DNA of 64,000 nucleotides from JAZGGS01 sp963714405 (GTDB lineage Bacteria; Bacteroidota; Ignavibacteria; Ignavibacteriales; Ignavibacteriaceae). The notes under the pieces were generated by a model that saw nothing but the letters and a program-made list of their open reading frames with translations, was not told the DNA's origin and searched no databases. Location of the stretch: contig CAVQOH010000006.1 of assembly GCA_963714405.1 (NCBI GenBank), positions 124,001 to 188,000 of the forward strand, written 5' to 3'. Below, piece after piece: positions 10,801 through 19,225 of the stretch; position 1 is the first letter of the stretch; each line of letters begins with the position of its first letter. Made by a program: the position numbers and the translations under genes.

Positions 10801-11169
10801 AACATCGGGTGGAAGATCTGGTTCTGCTTTGTTTACTTTATCTCTTACTTTTTGCAAAGCTTCATCAATATCATAACCGCTTTCAAATTCAACTCTAACA
10901 ATTGAGAATCCTTCAAAAGAAGAAGAGGTAATTTCTTTTACTTCACTTATGTTATTAATTTCTTTTTCAAGTTTTTTTGTTATAAGTGTTTCAATATCTT
11001 CGGGTGAAACTCCAAAGTAAGGTGTTGAAACAATAACAAGTGGAATTGAAATATCAGGAGATGATTCTCTTGGTAATGTTACATAAGCCGAAAGACCCAT
11101 TATTATTATGATAACTACAAGTATAAATACACTTGTTCGATTATCTATTGCTACATTGGTTATTTTCAT
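7817..11169 (-). pseudogene. Efflux RND transporter permease, disrupted by seven lesions
   Basis: The full stretch translates, in pieces, as an AcrB/HAE-type RND permease of about 1,115 codons. The N-terminus (MKITNVAIDNRTSVFILVVI), LPRESSPDI, the helix-4 motif GMLVDNAIVIIEN, FYA-like GFSPLLFWPGIVGEF and the C-terminal GIGIISLAGVVVNNNIVLID are all present in order. Lesions, in gene order: +1 near 10721 (extra G), +1 near 10445 (extra A), -1 near 10117 (GGG to GG), a net +1 near 9597, +1 near 9519 (extra G), -1 near 9041 (AA to A), and an in-frame TAA at 8471-8473 that could come from CAA. Restoring each frame gives a continuous, well conserved protein, so the decay looks recent. The intact form would pump drugs or lipids through the adjacent fusion protein and TolC-like channel. 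Sequence or assembly error is the alternative, but I saw no comparable damage in the intact neighbouring genes. Confidence 0.9.
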
Positions 11170-11234
11170 CTGATTGTAATTTTAGTTTTTCAGTATTGAT
11201 TGTTTTATGGTAGTGCTTGTTTTTTCAGTGGATG

Positions 11235-12287
11235 CTATTCATTAACAACTTTTATTTTAATGCCGTCTACAAGAGATTGAAACCCAACAGTTACCAGATT
11301 TTCACCTTCTTTAACACCGGATCTGAGTGCAATCGTATTATTAGTTCTGCTAATAATATCAACTACTTTCATCCTTGCTATTCCATTTTCTTCAACAAAT
11401 ACTACGTATCCCAAATCGGTTTTAGTAACAGTTTCTTCAGGAATGATTATAGCATTGTTTATTTTTTCTTTATATATATAAATCTGAGCACTTAATTCCG
11501 GTTTAATTTTTCCATCCTTATTATTGATATTTATTTCTATTGGGAAAGTTCTATTATTGGCGGTAATTGTATTTCCAACGTAAGAAACCTTTTCAATGTA
11601 TTCTTGACCATCGAGATCTTTAAAAACAACTTTAACATTATCACCTTTTTTCACCATGTTCACATAATTTTCGGGGACACCAGCTTCAACTTTAATTGTG
11701 TACATACTTACTACTGATACAATTGGTGAACCAGGTAATACCATCTCTCCAATTTCAGCAAACCTTGCATCAACAATTCCTGTAAAAGGAGCTTTTATAA
11801 ATGTTCTGTCATATCGTGCTTTAAATAGTTCGTAATTGGCTTTAGCAGCATCTCTTTCATATTTTGAATTTAAGAACTGTAATTCGCTAATTACATTTTC
11901 CGTATATATCTTTTCCTGCATCATAAAATTGTTTTCTGCCATTTCATATTGAGCTTTTGCCGCATCCATATTTGATTTGAGCACTCCATTATCCATTACT
12001 AAAATCACTTCATCTTTGCGAACAAAGCTCCCTTTACTTTTCAGAAATTCTTTTATTTTTCCACCTTCTTCTGATGAAAGTGTGGAGTTATAAAATGCCT
12101 TTGCCACACCAAGAAGAGAAATATAGTCAGCATATGTTTCGGATTTTAGCTTCACTGTATTTACATACACAGTTGCTTCACCGTTGTTTGTTTTTTGCTC
12201 ACTTCCTTCTGAATCTCCGCAAGAAATAGTAAAAAATAAAGCTGAAATTATTACAGCAAACATTATCAATTTTATTTTGTTTTTCAT
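11235..12287 (-). CDS. RND efflux membrane fusion protein (HlyD/AcrA family), lipoprotein
   Basis: About 350 residues. The N-terminus MKNKIKLIMFAVIISALFF ends in a lipobox (FTISC), so it should be lipid-anchored in the periplasm and bridge the inner-membrane pump to the outer-membrane channel. The lipoyl half (EEGGKIKEFLKSKGSFVRKDEVI), the alpha-hairpin (AKAQYEMAENNFMMQEKIY), the second lipoyl half (YDRTFIKAPFTGIVDARFAE) and the beta-barrel (VEAGVPENYVNMVKKGDNV) follow in the usual order. I chose the ATG at 12287, with GGTGAA 6 bases upstream. It lies 22 bases after the TolC-like gene; a longer frame would overlap that gene. The gene is intact although its pump partner is broken. Confidence 0.92.
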   Translation of the reverse strand: MKNKIKLIMFAVIISALFFTISCGDSEGSEQKTNNGEATVYVNTVKLKSETYADYISLLGVAKAFYNSTLSSEEGGKIKEFLKSKGSFVRKDEVILVMDNGVLKSNMDAAKAQYEMAENNFMMQEKIYTENVISELQFLNSKYERDAAKANYELFKARYDRTFIKAPFTGIVDARFAEIGEMVLPGSPIVSVVSMYTIKVEAGVPENYVNMVKKGDNVKVVFKDLDGQEYIEKVSYVGNTITANNRTFPIEININNKDGKIKPELSAQIYIYKEKINNAIIIPEETVTKTDLGYVVFVEENGIARMKVVDIISRTNNTIALRSGVKEGENLVTVGFQSLVDGIKIKVVNE

Positions 12288-12309
12288 TTTTTCACCAAAG
12301 GTTAATATT

Positions 12310-13647
12310 TTAATTTTCATCAACTTGCACCTGAACTTTTGTAGAAAGCAGTTCTTCAAGCTGTGCGTGTAAATCGTAGTATTCAAAAACTGCATTTAGA
12401 TAGTTAATTTTTGCTCTTGTTAATTCCACTAAAGAATCAATATTCTCTAATTGGGTTCCAATTCCAGAGGCATATCTTTTTAAAGCGATATCATAACCTA
12501 GTCTTGCCTGATCAATTGTTGCGGAATAAGCATTTATCTGATATAATTTTTCTTCAATACTTAAAAGGACATTCTCAAGTTGATTTTTTAAAATTTTGTC
12601 AGTTTTCTTGTATTCTTCCTGCGCTTTAAGAAAATCAATTTCTGCCTGGTCTACTTTTGAAGTAGTCTGCCAGCCATTGAAAATCGGAATTTTAAGATTT
12701 ATACCAACGTTAATCGCATTTTTGTAACGCCAATCAGAAAAGGAACGCGGATCATTTTCCTGCGCAGTAGTAACCCAGTTACCAAATAAATAAATTTCAG
12801 GAAAGTGTCTTGAAAATTCATAAGAAGCAGCCTTGTCCATCAATTCAACTTGTAATTTTAATTGCTGCAGTGTAAAATTCTTATTTTCAAGTATGATAGC
12901 TGAATTTTCAAAATCATCAACATCAATCTTATTAAAAACCAGAGAATCTTTTATTTCAATTTTCTGATAGAGATCTAATCCAAGTACAAATTTTAAACCA
13001 TTTTCTGCAAGAACAACTGAATTCTCTGCCCTTTGCAGCTCAGGTAAAATATTTTGAACCTGCACATTTGCCCGAATATAATCATATTCCGGTGCTAGAC
13101 CGGCTTTATACATAGCTTCAGTATCTTTGAAATTATCCTGTGCAGCATTTAAAGTCAGATTTGATAGTACTAAGAATTGTTTTGCAACTAATAAAGAATA
13201 ATATGCTCTTTTAACATCTTTAATAAGCGCTGCCTTTGTTGCGTAATAATTTTTGTGGGAGATCTCCGCATAAATGTTTGCGATTCTTGTCGCAAAAAAT
13301 ACAGCTCCTGTAAATAACGGTTGATCTAAAGTAACACCAACAGACAGTGTATTTTCAGTTCCCTGAGGAAATGATCCTGTAAAAAATGGTGTTTCAATTG
13401 TAATTTCACCACGCTTGATAGCTCTTTGATAGTTAACACTTCCTTTTATATCAGGTAGAACGGAAGATCCAAAAGCTTCAGTAATTTGTTCATTTGCTTT
13501 TTCTTTTTCTAAAGCTGCAAGTTTCAAATCATGGTTTTTTTCTAATGCAAGTTCAATGCATGTATTAAGATCAAGAGATAAATTAGCTTGCCCATATGCT
13601 GAAGGCAAGGCAACGATGATTAGAATAAAAAATAATTTTTTCAACAT
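12310..13647 (-). CDS. TolC-family outer membrane efflux channel
   Basis: A 445-residue protein with a signal peptide (to about residue 19, PSAYGQ) and two outer-membrane efflux protein repeats. Evidence is LDLNTCIELALEKNHDLKLAAL at the N-terminus of the first repeat, coiled-coil helices, GVTLDQPLFTG, and in the second repeat NVGINLKIPIFNGWQTTSKV followed by long helices ending IDSLVELTRAKINYLNAVFEYY. It would form the outer-membrane exit duct of the pump. It is 2 bases downstream of the TetR gene stop and 22 bases upstream of the fusion protein, clearly one operon. No lesion is visible. Confidence 0.93.
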   Translation of the reverse strand: MLKKLFFILIIVALPSAYGQANLSLDLNTCIELALEKNHDLKLAALEKEKANEQITEAFGSSVLPDIKGSVNYQRAIKRGEITIETPFFTGSFPQGTENTLSVGVTLDQPLFTGAVFFATRIANIYAEISHKNYYATKAALIKDVKRAYYSLLVAKQFLVLSNLTLNAAQDNFKDTEAMYKAGLAPEYDYIRANVQVQNILPELQRAENSVVLAENGLKFVLGLDLYQKIEIKDSLVFNKIDVDDFENSAIILENKNFTLQQLKLQVELMDKAASYEFSRHFPEIYLFGNWVTTAQENDPRSFSDWRYKNAINVGINLKIPIFNGWQTTSKVDQAEIDFLKAQEEYKKTDKILKNQLENVLLSIEEKLYQINAYSATIDQARLGYDIALKRYASGIGTQLENIDSLVELTRAKINYLNAVFEYYDLHAQLEELLSTKVQVQVDEN

Positions 13648-13649
13648 TA

Positions 13650-14267
13650 CTACCGTTTATTTTTTAATAAAATACCTTTGAAGAATATTTCAAGTACAAA
13701 TTCTATTTCAGCATCTTCATCAAGTTCCTTTTTATTAGATTCAATCAAATAAAGTATATAAGGAAATACAAGATGCCTGTATAAGTTAATTAGATTTTCA
13801 GCATCGCATTTTTTAAATTCTTCATTTTTAATTCCATTTGTAAATTGCTTAATAAGAATACTTTTAAGTGCACTATGTCTTCTTAATAATTTTTCCCTGT
13901 TAAGAAAAAACAGATCCGTAGTAAAAGGAACGATCTCTCTTACAAAAAGTTTAAATGCTTCCTTATTAGCAAAACAATAATTGAAAAGACCTGCCGTGTA
14001 TAACTTTACAAAATCTGAAGCAGAACCAGCTTCTTTATCGGCTATTTGAATGATTTTTTTTAAATTTTGGCTAACATCTTCAACAATTGCAGAGTAAATT
14101 TCTTCTTTACTTTTGAAATAATTATATATCGTACCTTTTCCAAATTCTGAAGAAGTGGCTATCTCATCAAGTGTTGTAAGGTTAAATCCTTTACTTGCAA
14201 ACAACTTTACAGATGCATCAATTATTTGCTGTCTTCTGAATAATCTTTCTTTCTCTTTCCTGGTCAA
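13650..14267 (-). CDS. TetR/AcrR family regulator of the efflux operon
   Basis: A 205-residue regulator. The helix-turn-helix is at about residues 30-50 (TTLDEIATSSEFGKGTIYNYF), preceded by IIDASVKLFASKGFN, the standard TetR opening. The rest is the helical ligand-binding domain. It is the first gene of the TetR-TolC-fusion protein-RND operon and probably represses it until a ligand is bound. A candidate operator is at 14296-14313. Confidence 0.93.
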   Translation of the reverse strand: MTRKEKERLFRRQQIIDASVKLFASKGFNLTTLDEIATSSEFGKGTIYNYFKSKEEIYSAIVEDVSQNLKKIIQIADKEAGSASDFVKLYTAGLFNYCFANKEAFKLFVREIVPFTTDLFFLNREKLLRRHSALKSILIKQFTNGIKNEEFKKCDAENLINLYRHLVFPYILYLIESNKKELDEDAEIEFVLEIFFKGILLKNKR

Positions 14268-14295
14268 TGTATCTTTTACACTATAAAGTTAAAAA

Positions 14296-14313
14296 AATGA
14301 CTATATATTCGTT
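14296..14313. promoter_or_regulatory. Candidate TetR operator
   Basis: AATGACTATATATTCGTT is an imperfect palindrome: both strands fit AAnGAnTATATAnTCnTT, 14 of 18 positions symmetric. It lies about 30 bases upstream of the TetR start, next to a near-match to the -7 element (minus strand TAACTTTA, 14291 to 14284). Autoregulation by the TetR protein is the simple reading. Confidence 0.5.
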
Positions 14314-14430
14314 ATTAAAACTAATAATTCAATTATCATTTTCAAATACCATTCATCAAGTAATTGTTGATGACGTGATAATACTCACACGGATCTGCTA
14401 TGGAAGATTGATGTAGGGTAGGGTAGGATA

Positions 14431-14457
14431 AAAAAAAGGCGTCCATTAAGACGCCTT
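14431..14457 (-). terminator. Rho-independent terminator after the tonB-like gene
   Basis: A perfect stem AAGGCGTC / GACGCCTT (14436-14443 and 14450-14457) with a 6-base loop, followed on the minus strand by seven T. It begins 6 bases after the stop of the tonB-like gene. Confidence 0.9.
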
Positions 14458-14463
14458 CCAAAA

Positions 14464-15114
14464 TTATTGTAGCTTGAAAACTACAGGGATGGAAACCTGA
14501 ACTTTTACTGGTTTGCCTCTTTGTTTCCCTGGTTTGAATTTTGTTTTAAGAACGGCATCCAGGGCAGCTTCATCACAACCCGCACCGATACCTTTAATTA
14601 CGTTTGCCTTGGTAACTGTACCTGTTTCATCAACAAAAGCGAGAATATATACTTTACCCTCAACGCCAGCTCTCTTTGCGATTTCCGGGTAGACTATTTT
14701 TTCCTGGATTGCTTTAATTCCACCAATTGGTTCAGGCATTTCCTCAACTGCAACAAAGTAAGTTGGTTCTTCCTCAATCACTTCTTCTTTAGGAGGTGGA
14801 GGTGGAGCTTCCATTTCGGCTTCAAAATCAATTTCAGTATCATCAATTTCTATATCTTCCAAAACATCATCAGAAGGTGCTTCAATGGGAATTGGTGGTT
14901 TTGGCGGAGGTGGAGGTCTGTTTTCCTGTTTCGTTTGTTGAATATCTTCAACAGTAAACAATTCCTGTGGTCCTTCCAAAACAATATCATCCGCTTTAAC
15001 ATCGGGAAAAAATTTAAATGCCACAATGAGAATTGCTAATGCAATTATTAAAGAGATTTCAAAGTATCTTTTATACTTTGCTCTAAGATCAGCGATTGGT
15101 TTTTTTAGATTCAT
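14464..15114 (-). CDS. tonB: TonB-family energy transducer
   Basis: A 216-residue inner-membrane protein that links the proton gradient to outer-membrane receptors. It has an N-terminal membrane helix (about residues 20-40, ISLIIALAILIVAF), proline-rich periplasmic spacers (RPPPPPKPPIPIEAP and APPPPPKEE), and a C-terminal TonB domain with YPEIAKRAGVEGKVYILAFV and the final VSIPVVFKL. The GIGAGCDEAALDAVLKTKFKPG stretch is typical of the Bacteroidota TonB type. The start is the ATG at 15114, 8 bases after GAGGAG; an upstream TTG falls inside that ribosome site and was rejected. No exbB or exbD is in the window. It could serve the receptor at 51713. Confidence 0.93.
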   Translation of the reverse strand: MNLKKPIADLRAKYKRYFEISLIIALAILIVAFKFFPDVKADDIVLEGPQELFTVEDIQQTKQENRPPPPPKPPIPIEAPSDDVLEDIEIDDTEIDFEAEMEAPPPPPKEEVIEEEPTYFVAVEEMPEPIGGIKAIQEKIVYPEIAKRAGVEGKVYILAFVDETGTVTKANVIKGIGAGCDEAALDAVLKTKFKPGKQRGKPVKVQVSIPVVFKLQ

Positions 15115-15255
15115 TTTAGCACTCCTCAATTAAAGCTATATATCTACTGAAAAGTTAATAAATGATGTTAGTTTTGTCAAATCAGATTCTAGCCCATTAT
15201 ACAAAGTGTAGAAAATAAAGTTCCATCATTTACTTATTGCAAATATTATAAAAAT

Positions 15256-15660
15256 TTATGCCGAATCCACTTTATTTGAAAACTTTTTTATAATAACCGA
15301 TATAATCAGAACTCCGCAAATTGCACCTGCTGCATCCGCTAACCAATCTAAAAATTCTGCACTCCTGCCGGGTATATACATTTGATGTATTTCATCAAAA
15401 ACGCCATAAAATGAAGAAACCGCCACGGCTGTAAATGCTGAAAAACTCTTCAAAAAGGTCGATTTTACTTGTATTGTAAATGTTAAGTACAATAAAACGG
15501 CTAATAATAAATACCCGAAAAAATGATTGAATTTGTCTCCAACTCCAAAGCTTGGAACGCTTTCTGCCGGTATTGAAGTTGCGACAAAAAGTGTAATCCA
15601 ATAAATAATTAATGGGGTATAAACGAGTAAAGTTTTATTTTTTTCTAGATAATCAATCAA
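15256..15660 (-). CDS. VanZ-like family membrane protein
   Basis: A 134-residue protein with four membrane helices. The VanZ pattern is seen in the first helix followed by TSIPAESVPSFGVGDKFNHFFG, then SSFYGVFDEIHQMYIPGRSAEFLDWLADAAGA. The DEIHQ and PGR motifs are the most conserved of the family. The VanZ group was named for teicoplanin resistance, but the function of stand-alone members is unknown. Its start overlaps the end of the NAD(P)HX repair gene by 8 bases, so the two are translationally coupled. Confidence 0.88.
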   Translation of the reverse strand: MIDYLEKNKTLLVYTPLIIYWITLFVATSIPAESVPSFGVGDKFNHFFGYLLLAVLLYLTFTIQVKSTFLKSFSAFTAVAVSSFYGVFDEIHQMYIPGRSAEFLDWLADAAGAICGVLIISVIIKKFSNKVDSA

Positions 15661-17215
15661 AAGTTTTTACAAGAAATTTTATGGTGGCAGGAAGATGAGT
15701 TATTAAATCACTTGCCAGAATATCATATTTGCTTCTTTTGTTAACTAGTAAATCAGCTGAAAGTCCATGCAAATAAACCGCAGAAATTATTGCCTCTTCA
15801 ATATTATTGTTTTGTGAAAGCAGCCCTGCAATAAATCCTGTTAACACATCGCCAGTTCCAAATTTTGCTAGAGAAGGATTACCACTGGAGTTAATAATAG
15901 CTTCTCCTAAAGGATTAAAAATTATTGTTGGTGCCCCTTTTAATACAAGGTATGAACTAGTTTTTATGGCAAAGTTTTTACCATACTTTAACAAATCTTT
16001 TTTTAATTGATCAATTGTGATACCAATTAGATTAGCAAATTCACCTTGATGAGGTGTAAGAATTTTATTCTTTAAATTTAGTTTTTTATACTCTCCGTTG
16101 CCAAGTGCAAAAATCGCATCTGCATCAATTACAATTTTTTTTGAAGGAAATTCTTTAATCAACTTAATAACTGCTTTACTTGTTTCCGCTTCTCTTCCCA
16201 AACCTGGACCTATTGCTATTACATCTGCCCAGTTTATTTTTTTGTTTAGCTCTGAAATATTTACTTCACTCAAATATTCTTTTTCATTATCATCATATGT
16301 AAGAACAACTACTTCATTTAACTTTTTATGAATCAATTGTCTGATCGATTTAGGAAAACAGAGTATCGAAGCTCCTGCTCCAATCTTTAATGCAGATTTA
16401 GCTGTTAGTACTGCTGCGCCAGGTAATGAACCTGAACCGGCAACTGATAAAACTTTTCCTGCAGTATATTTATGTAGATCTTTATTTTTTTTGGGGAGAA
16501 AATTATATACATCTTCTGGTTCAACAAGATATTCAAATGGTGTAAACTTTTTAAAATAAGAATCAGATATACCAATACTTCCCTTTTTAACTTCTCCTGA
16601 AAGAATGTAACCATCACAAAAGAATAAACCTTTTTTCAATTCCGCTAAAGTGATTGTGAGATCAGATTTAAATGCCAATTCAGTATAACCTTTATCCGCA
16701 TCTAGCCCGGTAGGAATATCAATTGCAATTTTATAAGCTTTTAAGCTATTCAGGAATTTTATTGTGGATAAGTACGGCTCATTTAATTTTCCTTTTACAC
16801 CGCTTCCAAGTAAAGCATCAAAAATTACATCGCAATTTTTAAGTAATTTGAATGAAGAACGTGATTTGTACTTAAGAATTTTTACCTTTTCATTATTAAT
16901 AGAAATATTTTTAAGAATTACGTAATTTGTTCTGCAATCACCTGTCATCTCTTTTTCTGAACCAAAGTAAAACACATTCACTACAAAACCATTATTGGAA
17001 AAATGCCTCGCAGCTGCAAAACCATCACCCCCGTTGTTACCCTTACCACAAACAAATCCTATTTTGTTATAAGTCTTTCCACTGATTTTCTTAACAGCAA
17101 TCTCAAAGATTTCTCTTGAAGCATTTTCCATAAGAACAATACCCGGAATTCCAAGTTTATTGATTGCATACTCATCAATTTTTCTTATTTGTGATGTTGA
17201 ATAAAGCGGGATCAT
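15653..17215 (-). CDS. nnr: Bifunctional NAD(P)H-hydrate epimerase / ADP-dependent dehydratase
   Basis: A 520-residue fusion that repairs hydrated NADH and NADPH. The N-terminal epimerase (YjeF_N, about 1-215) shows MENASREIFE, CGKGNNGGDGFAAARHF, DALLGSGVKG and IDIPTGLDAD. The C-terminal ribokinase-like dehydratase (about 230-515) shows AGKVLSVAGSGSLPGAAVL, AIGPGLGRE, IDADAIFAL, TPHQGEF and the catalytic GTGDVLTGFIAGLL; the more common form is GSGDVL, a conservative change. Length is normal for the fused enzyme. It is cytosolic and is coupled to the VanZ-like gene downstream. Confidence 0.96.
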   Translation of the reverse strand: MIPLYSTSQIRKIDEYAINKLGIPGIVLMENASREIFEIAVKKISGKTYNKIGFVCGKGNNGGDGFAAARHFSNNGFVVNVFYFGSEKEMTGDCRTNYVILKNISINNEKVKILKYKSRSSFKLLKNCDVIFDALLGSGVKGKLNEPYLSTIKFLNSLKAYKIAIDIPTGLDADKGYTELAFKSDLTITLAELKKGLFFCDGYILSGEVKKGSIGISDSYFKKFTPFEYLVEPEDVYNFLPKKNKDLHKYTAGKVLSVAGSGSLPGAAVLTAKSALKIGAGASILCFPKSIRQLIHKKLNEVVVLTYDDNEKEYLSEVNISELNKKINWADVIAIGPGLGREAETSKAVIKLIKEFPSKKIVIDADAIFALGNGEYKKLNLKNKILTPHQGEFANLIGITIDQLKKDLLKYGKNFAIKTSSYLVLKGAPTIIFNPLGEAIINSSGNPSLAKFGTGDVLTGFIAGLLSQNNNIEEAIISAVYLHGLSADLLVNKRSKYDILASDLITHLPATIKFLVKTFD

Positions 17216-17298
17216 AGACCTATTAAAATTTATTTAAAGTAATTTTTAAATCGAAATCTATCAAATTTAAATAATTAAAAGTTGAAGTGAATTTAAAT

Positions 17299-17664
17299 TT
17301 ATTCTATAAAAATGTTGTCCTCACCAAGTGTCTGAATTACTACAGTATGATTATCTTGAATTTTTAAGCCAATTTTTATATGATTTTTATTATCAAAAAC
17401 ATCTTTCTCTTTTTCAACAACTATCATTTTTATTAATTCAAATTCAGTCTGCACTGCAGCTAGATCTTTATAATCATGAAAATAAATTTCCATATAATCT
17501 GGATTTTCTGAGATATGAACTCCTTTGCAGCAAGGGCTGAAATCCGTTATCAGATCATTTTCAATATTTAGCTTTAAGATGTGGCAATGAAAAGGAAGAA
17601 GGATGCGATTACCAAAAACCAGACCGGTTAAATTTTTATCAAGTACCTCTTTTATAGTTTTCAT
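17299..17664 (-). CDS. Conserved-looking protein of unknown function
   Basis: A 121-residue soluble protein that I do not recognise. Alternating hydrophobic and charged segments suggest a small alpha/beta or beta-sandwich fold. A SPCCKGVHIS segment (residues about 43-52) holds two adjacent cysteines and a histidine, and FHCHIL near residue 25 adds another cysteine and two histidines, so a metal site is conceivable. It follows the NhaD-type antiporter gene by 12 bases and is probably cotranscribed with it. No signal peptide. It does not look like a shadow: it fills a gap and has an ATG and a plausible composition. Confidence 0.6.
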   Translation of the reverse strand: MKTIKEVLDKNLTGLVFGNRILLPFHCHILKLNIENDLITDFSPCCKGVHISENPDYMEIYFHDYKDLAAVQTEFELIKMIVVEKEKDVFDNKNHIKIGLKIQDNHTVVIQTLGEDNIFIE

Positions 17665-17676
17665 AAATAACCCTTG

Positions 17677-19113
17677 TTAAAAATAAAATAGTAACCATAC
17701 AATAGTAAATATAGGAATTAATATTGGCAGCGAGTACTTCATTACATATCCAAAAAAGCTTGGCATTTTTATACCGGATCTTTCACTTATAGATTTAACC
17801 ATAAAATTAGGACCGTTACCAATATAAGTCATCGCACCATAAAATACTGCTCCAATTGATATAGCTGAAAGATAAATTGGATGCAGATCCTGGAACGAAA
17901 TCACATCTGCTTTTAGTGTTAAATCTAATCCGAACTTGCCAAGAGCTGCACTAAAAAAGTTTAAATAAGTCGGAGCGTTATCAAGAAATGCAGATAAAAC
18001 ACCTGTTGACCAATAAAAAATTCCGGGTGTTAGCTTATCACCTAAAATGTTAGCTTCATAAGCAATTAATTGAAGAGCAGGAATCATAGTTGCAAAAATT
18101 CCAATGAATAAATATGCAACTTCCTTAATAGGTTCAAAGTCAAATTCGTTTGCTTTCAGGATATCTTTATTTGCAGTACGGTAAGAAAGATAAACTACTG
18201 AAAACATTATAATCTCTCTTATTCCAATTGGTAATGGAGCTAAACTTGGTACCCAGCTAAGTACAGCAGGATCAATAAATACTGATAACACAATAATTAT
18301 AAGATAGATTACATTTTTAAATCCACTGAATTCTATTTTATTTGAATAAGATACTTCATTTTTTTCTTTTGTGGTATTTTTTAAATCAATAATGAAAAAA
18401 ACTAGTATTATTGCTAAAAGTGTTGGAAGCCAAATGTACCAAACATGCTGTATAACCCAGAAAAATTCCACTCCTTTTAGAAATCCAAGAAATAATGGTG
18501 GATCACCGATTGGAGTAAGTGCCCCGCCAACATTACTAACACAGAAAATAAAAAAGATAATATGATATGGTCTAATTCTATCTTTATTCAATTTAATAAA
18601 CGGTCTTATCAATAGCATTGATGCTCCTGTAGTACCAATAACATTTGCAATTACAGATCCAAACAAGAGAAGAATACTATTTAGAAGTGGCGTTGCTTTC
18701 CTATCAATCTTAATCAATATCCCGCCGGAAGCAACAAATAAGGAACTGAGTAAAGCAATAAAGGATAAATACTCTGCTGCAGTATGTGTTAAAGAGTGTG
18801 TATCATTTAAGATAAATAAATAATAAAAAACTGTTATTGCACCCAGAAATAAAGCGACTTTGGGGTAGTTTCTTTCCCAAAAATGATGATAGAATAATGG
18901 ACCTGTTGCTATCATACCTAGTAAGACAACAAAAGGTAAAACCATTATTGGTGATGGAAGTTCATGATTATCATCAACCTCAGCAGAAATTTCTTGTTCC
19001 TGAATGGCAAAATTATTTATTGTACCATTTTCTTTAGCATATAAATTGCTTTCTAAAAAAAATGTTAATAGAAGAAAAAGTATAAAAACTGAAAATAATT
19101 TTACTGATTGCAT
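17677..19113 (-). CDS. Sodium:proton antiporter, NhaD/ArsB-CitM superfamily
   Basis: A 478-residue inner-membrane protein of the ion transporter superfamily. After an N-terminal hydrophobic leader (residues 5-25) and a short acidic segment come about 11-12 helices. Two re-entrant motifs typical of the NhaD branch are visible: NVGGALTPIGDPPLFLGFLK (about 203-222) and SAFLDNAPTYLNFF (about 380-393). GTTGASMLLIRP is a third conserved segment. The family exchanges sodium for protons or moves organic anions; NhaD is the better match. Three bases of overlap-free spacing link it to the unknown gene at 17299. Confidence 0.88.
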   Translation of the reverse strand: MQSVKLFSVFILFLLLTFFLESNLYAKENGTINNFAIQEQEISAEVDDNHELPSPIMVLPFVVLLGMIATGPLFYHHFWERNYPKVALFLGAITVFYYLFILNDTHSLTHTAAEYLSFIALLSSLFVASGGILIKIDRKATPLLNSILLLFGSVIANVIGTTGASMLLIRPFIKLNKDRIRPYHIIFFIFCVSNVGGALTPIGDPPLFLGFLKGVEFFWVIQHVWYIWLPTLLAIILVFFIIDLKNTTKEKNEVSYSNKIEFSGFKNVIYLIIIVLSVFIDPAVLSWVPSLAPLPIGIREIIMFSVVYLSYRTANKDILKANEFDFEPIKEVAYLFIGIFATMIPALQLIAYEANILGDKLTPGIFYWSTGVLSAFLDNAPTYLNFFSAALGKFGLDLTLKADVISFQDLHPIYLSAISIGAVFYGAMTYIGNGPNFMVKSISERSGIKMPSFFGYVMKYSLPILIPIFTIVWLLFYF

Positions 19114-19225
19114 AATCTTTCCATATAATAACGGGTTATGTTGTATAGTAATTGACTAAACTAAATAATAAGTACAGATTAATGGTGATATAATAATTAC
19201 AAGGATGAATTAGTTTGAATAAAAC

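Noticed and set aside
14413..14427. GTAGGGTAGGGTAGG, a telomere-like or G-quadruplex-like repeat
   Set aside because: Only two full GGG tracts and a GG; too short to support a quadruplex or a repeat element.
14521..15039. A 172-codon plus-strand frame opposite tonB
   Set aside because: Its Phe/Trp/Arg-rich translation is the mirror of proline-rich TonB codons.
15115..15129. Longer TonB start at a TTG
   Set aside because: The TTG precedes and includes the GAGGAG ribosome site that serves the ATG at 15114.
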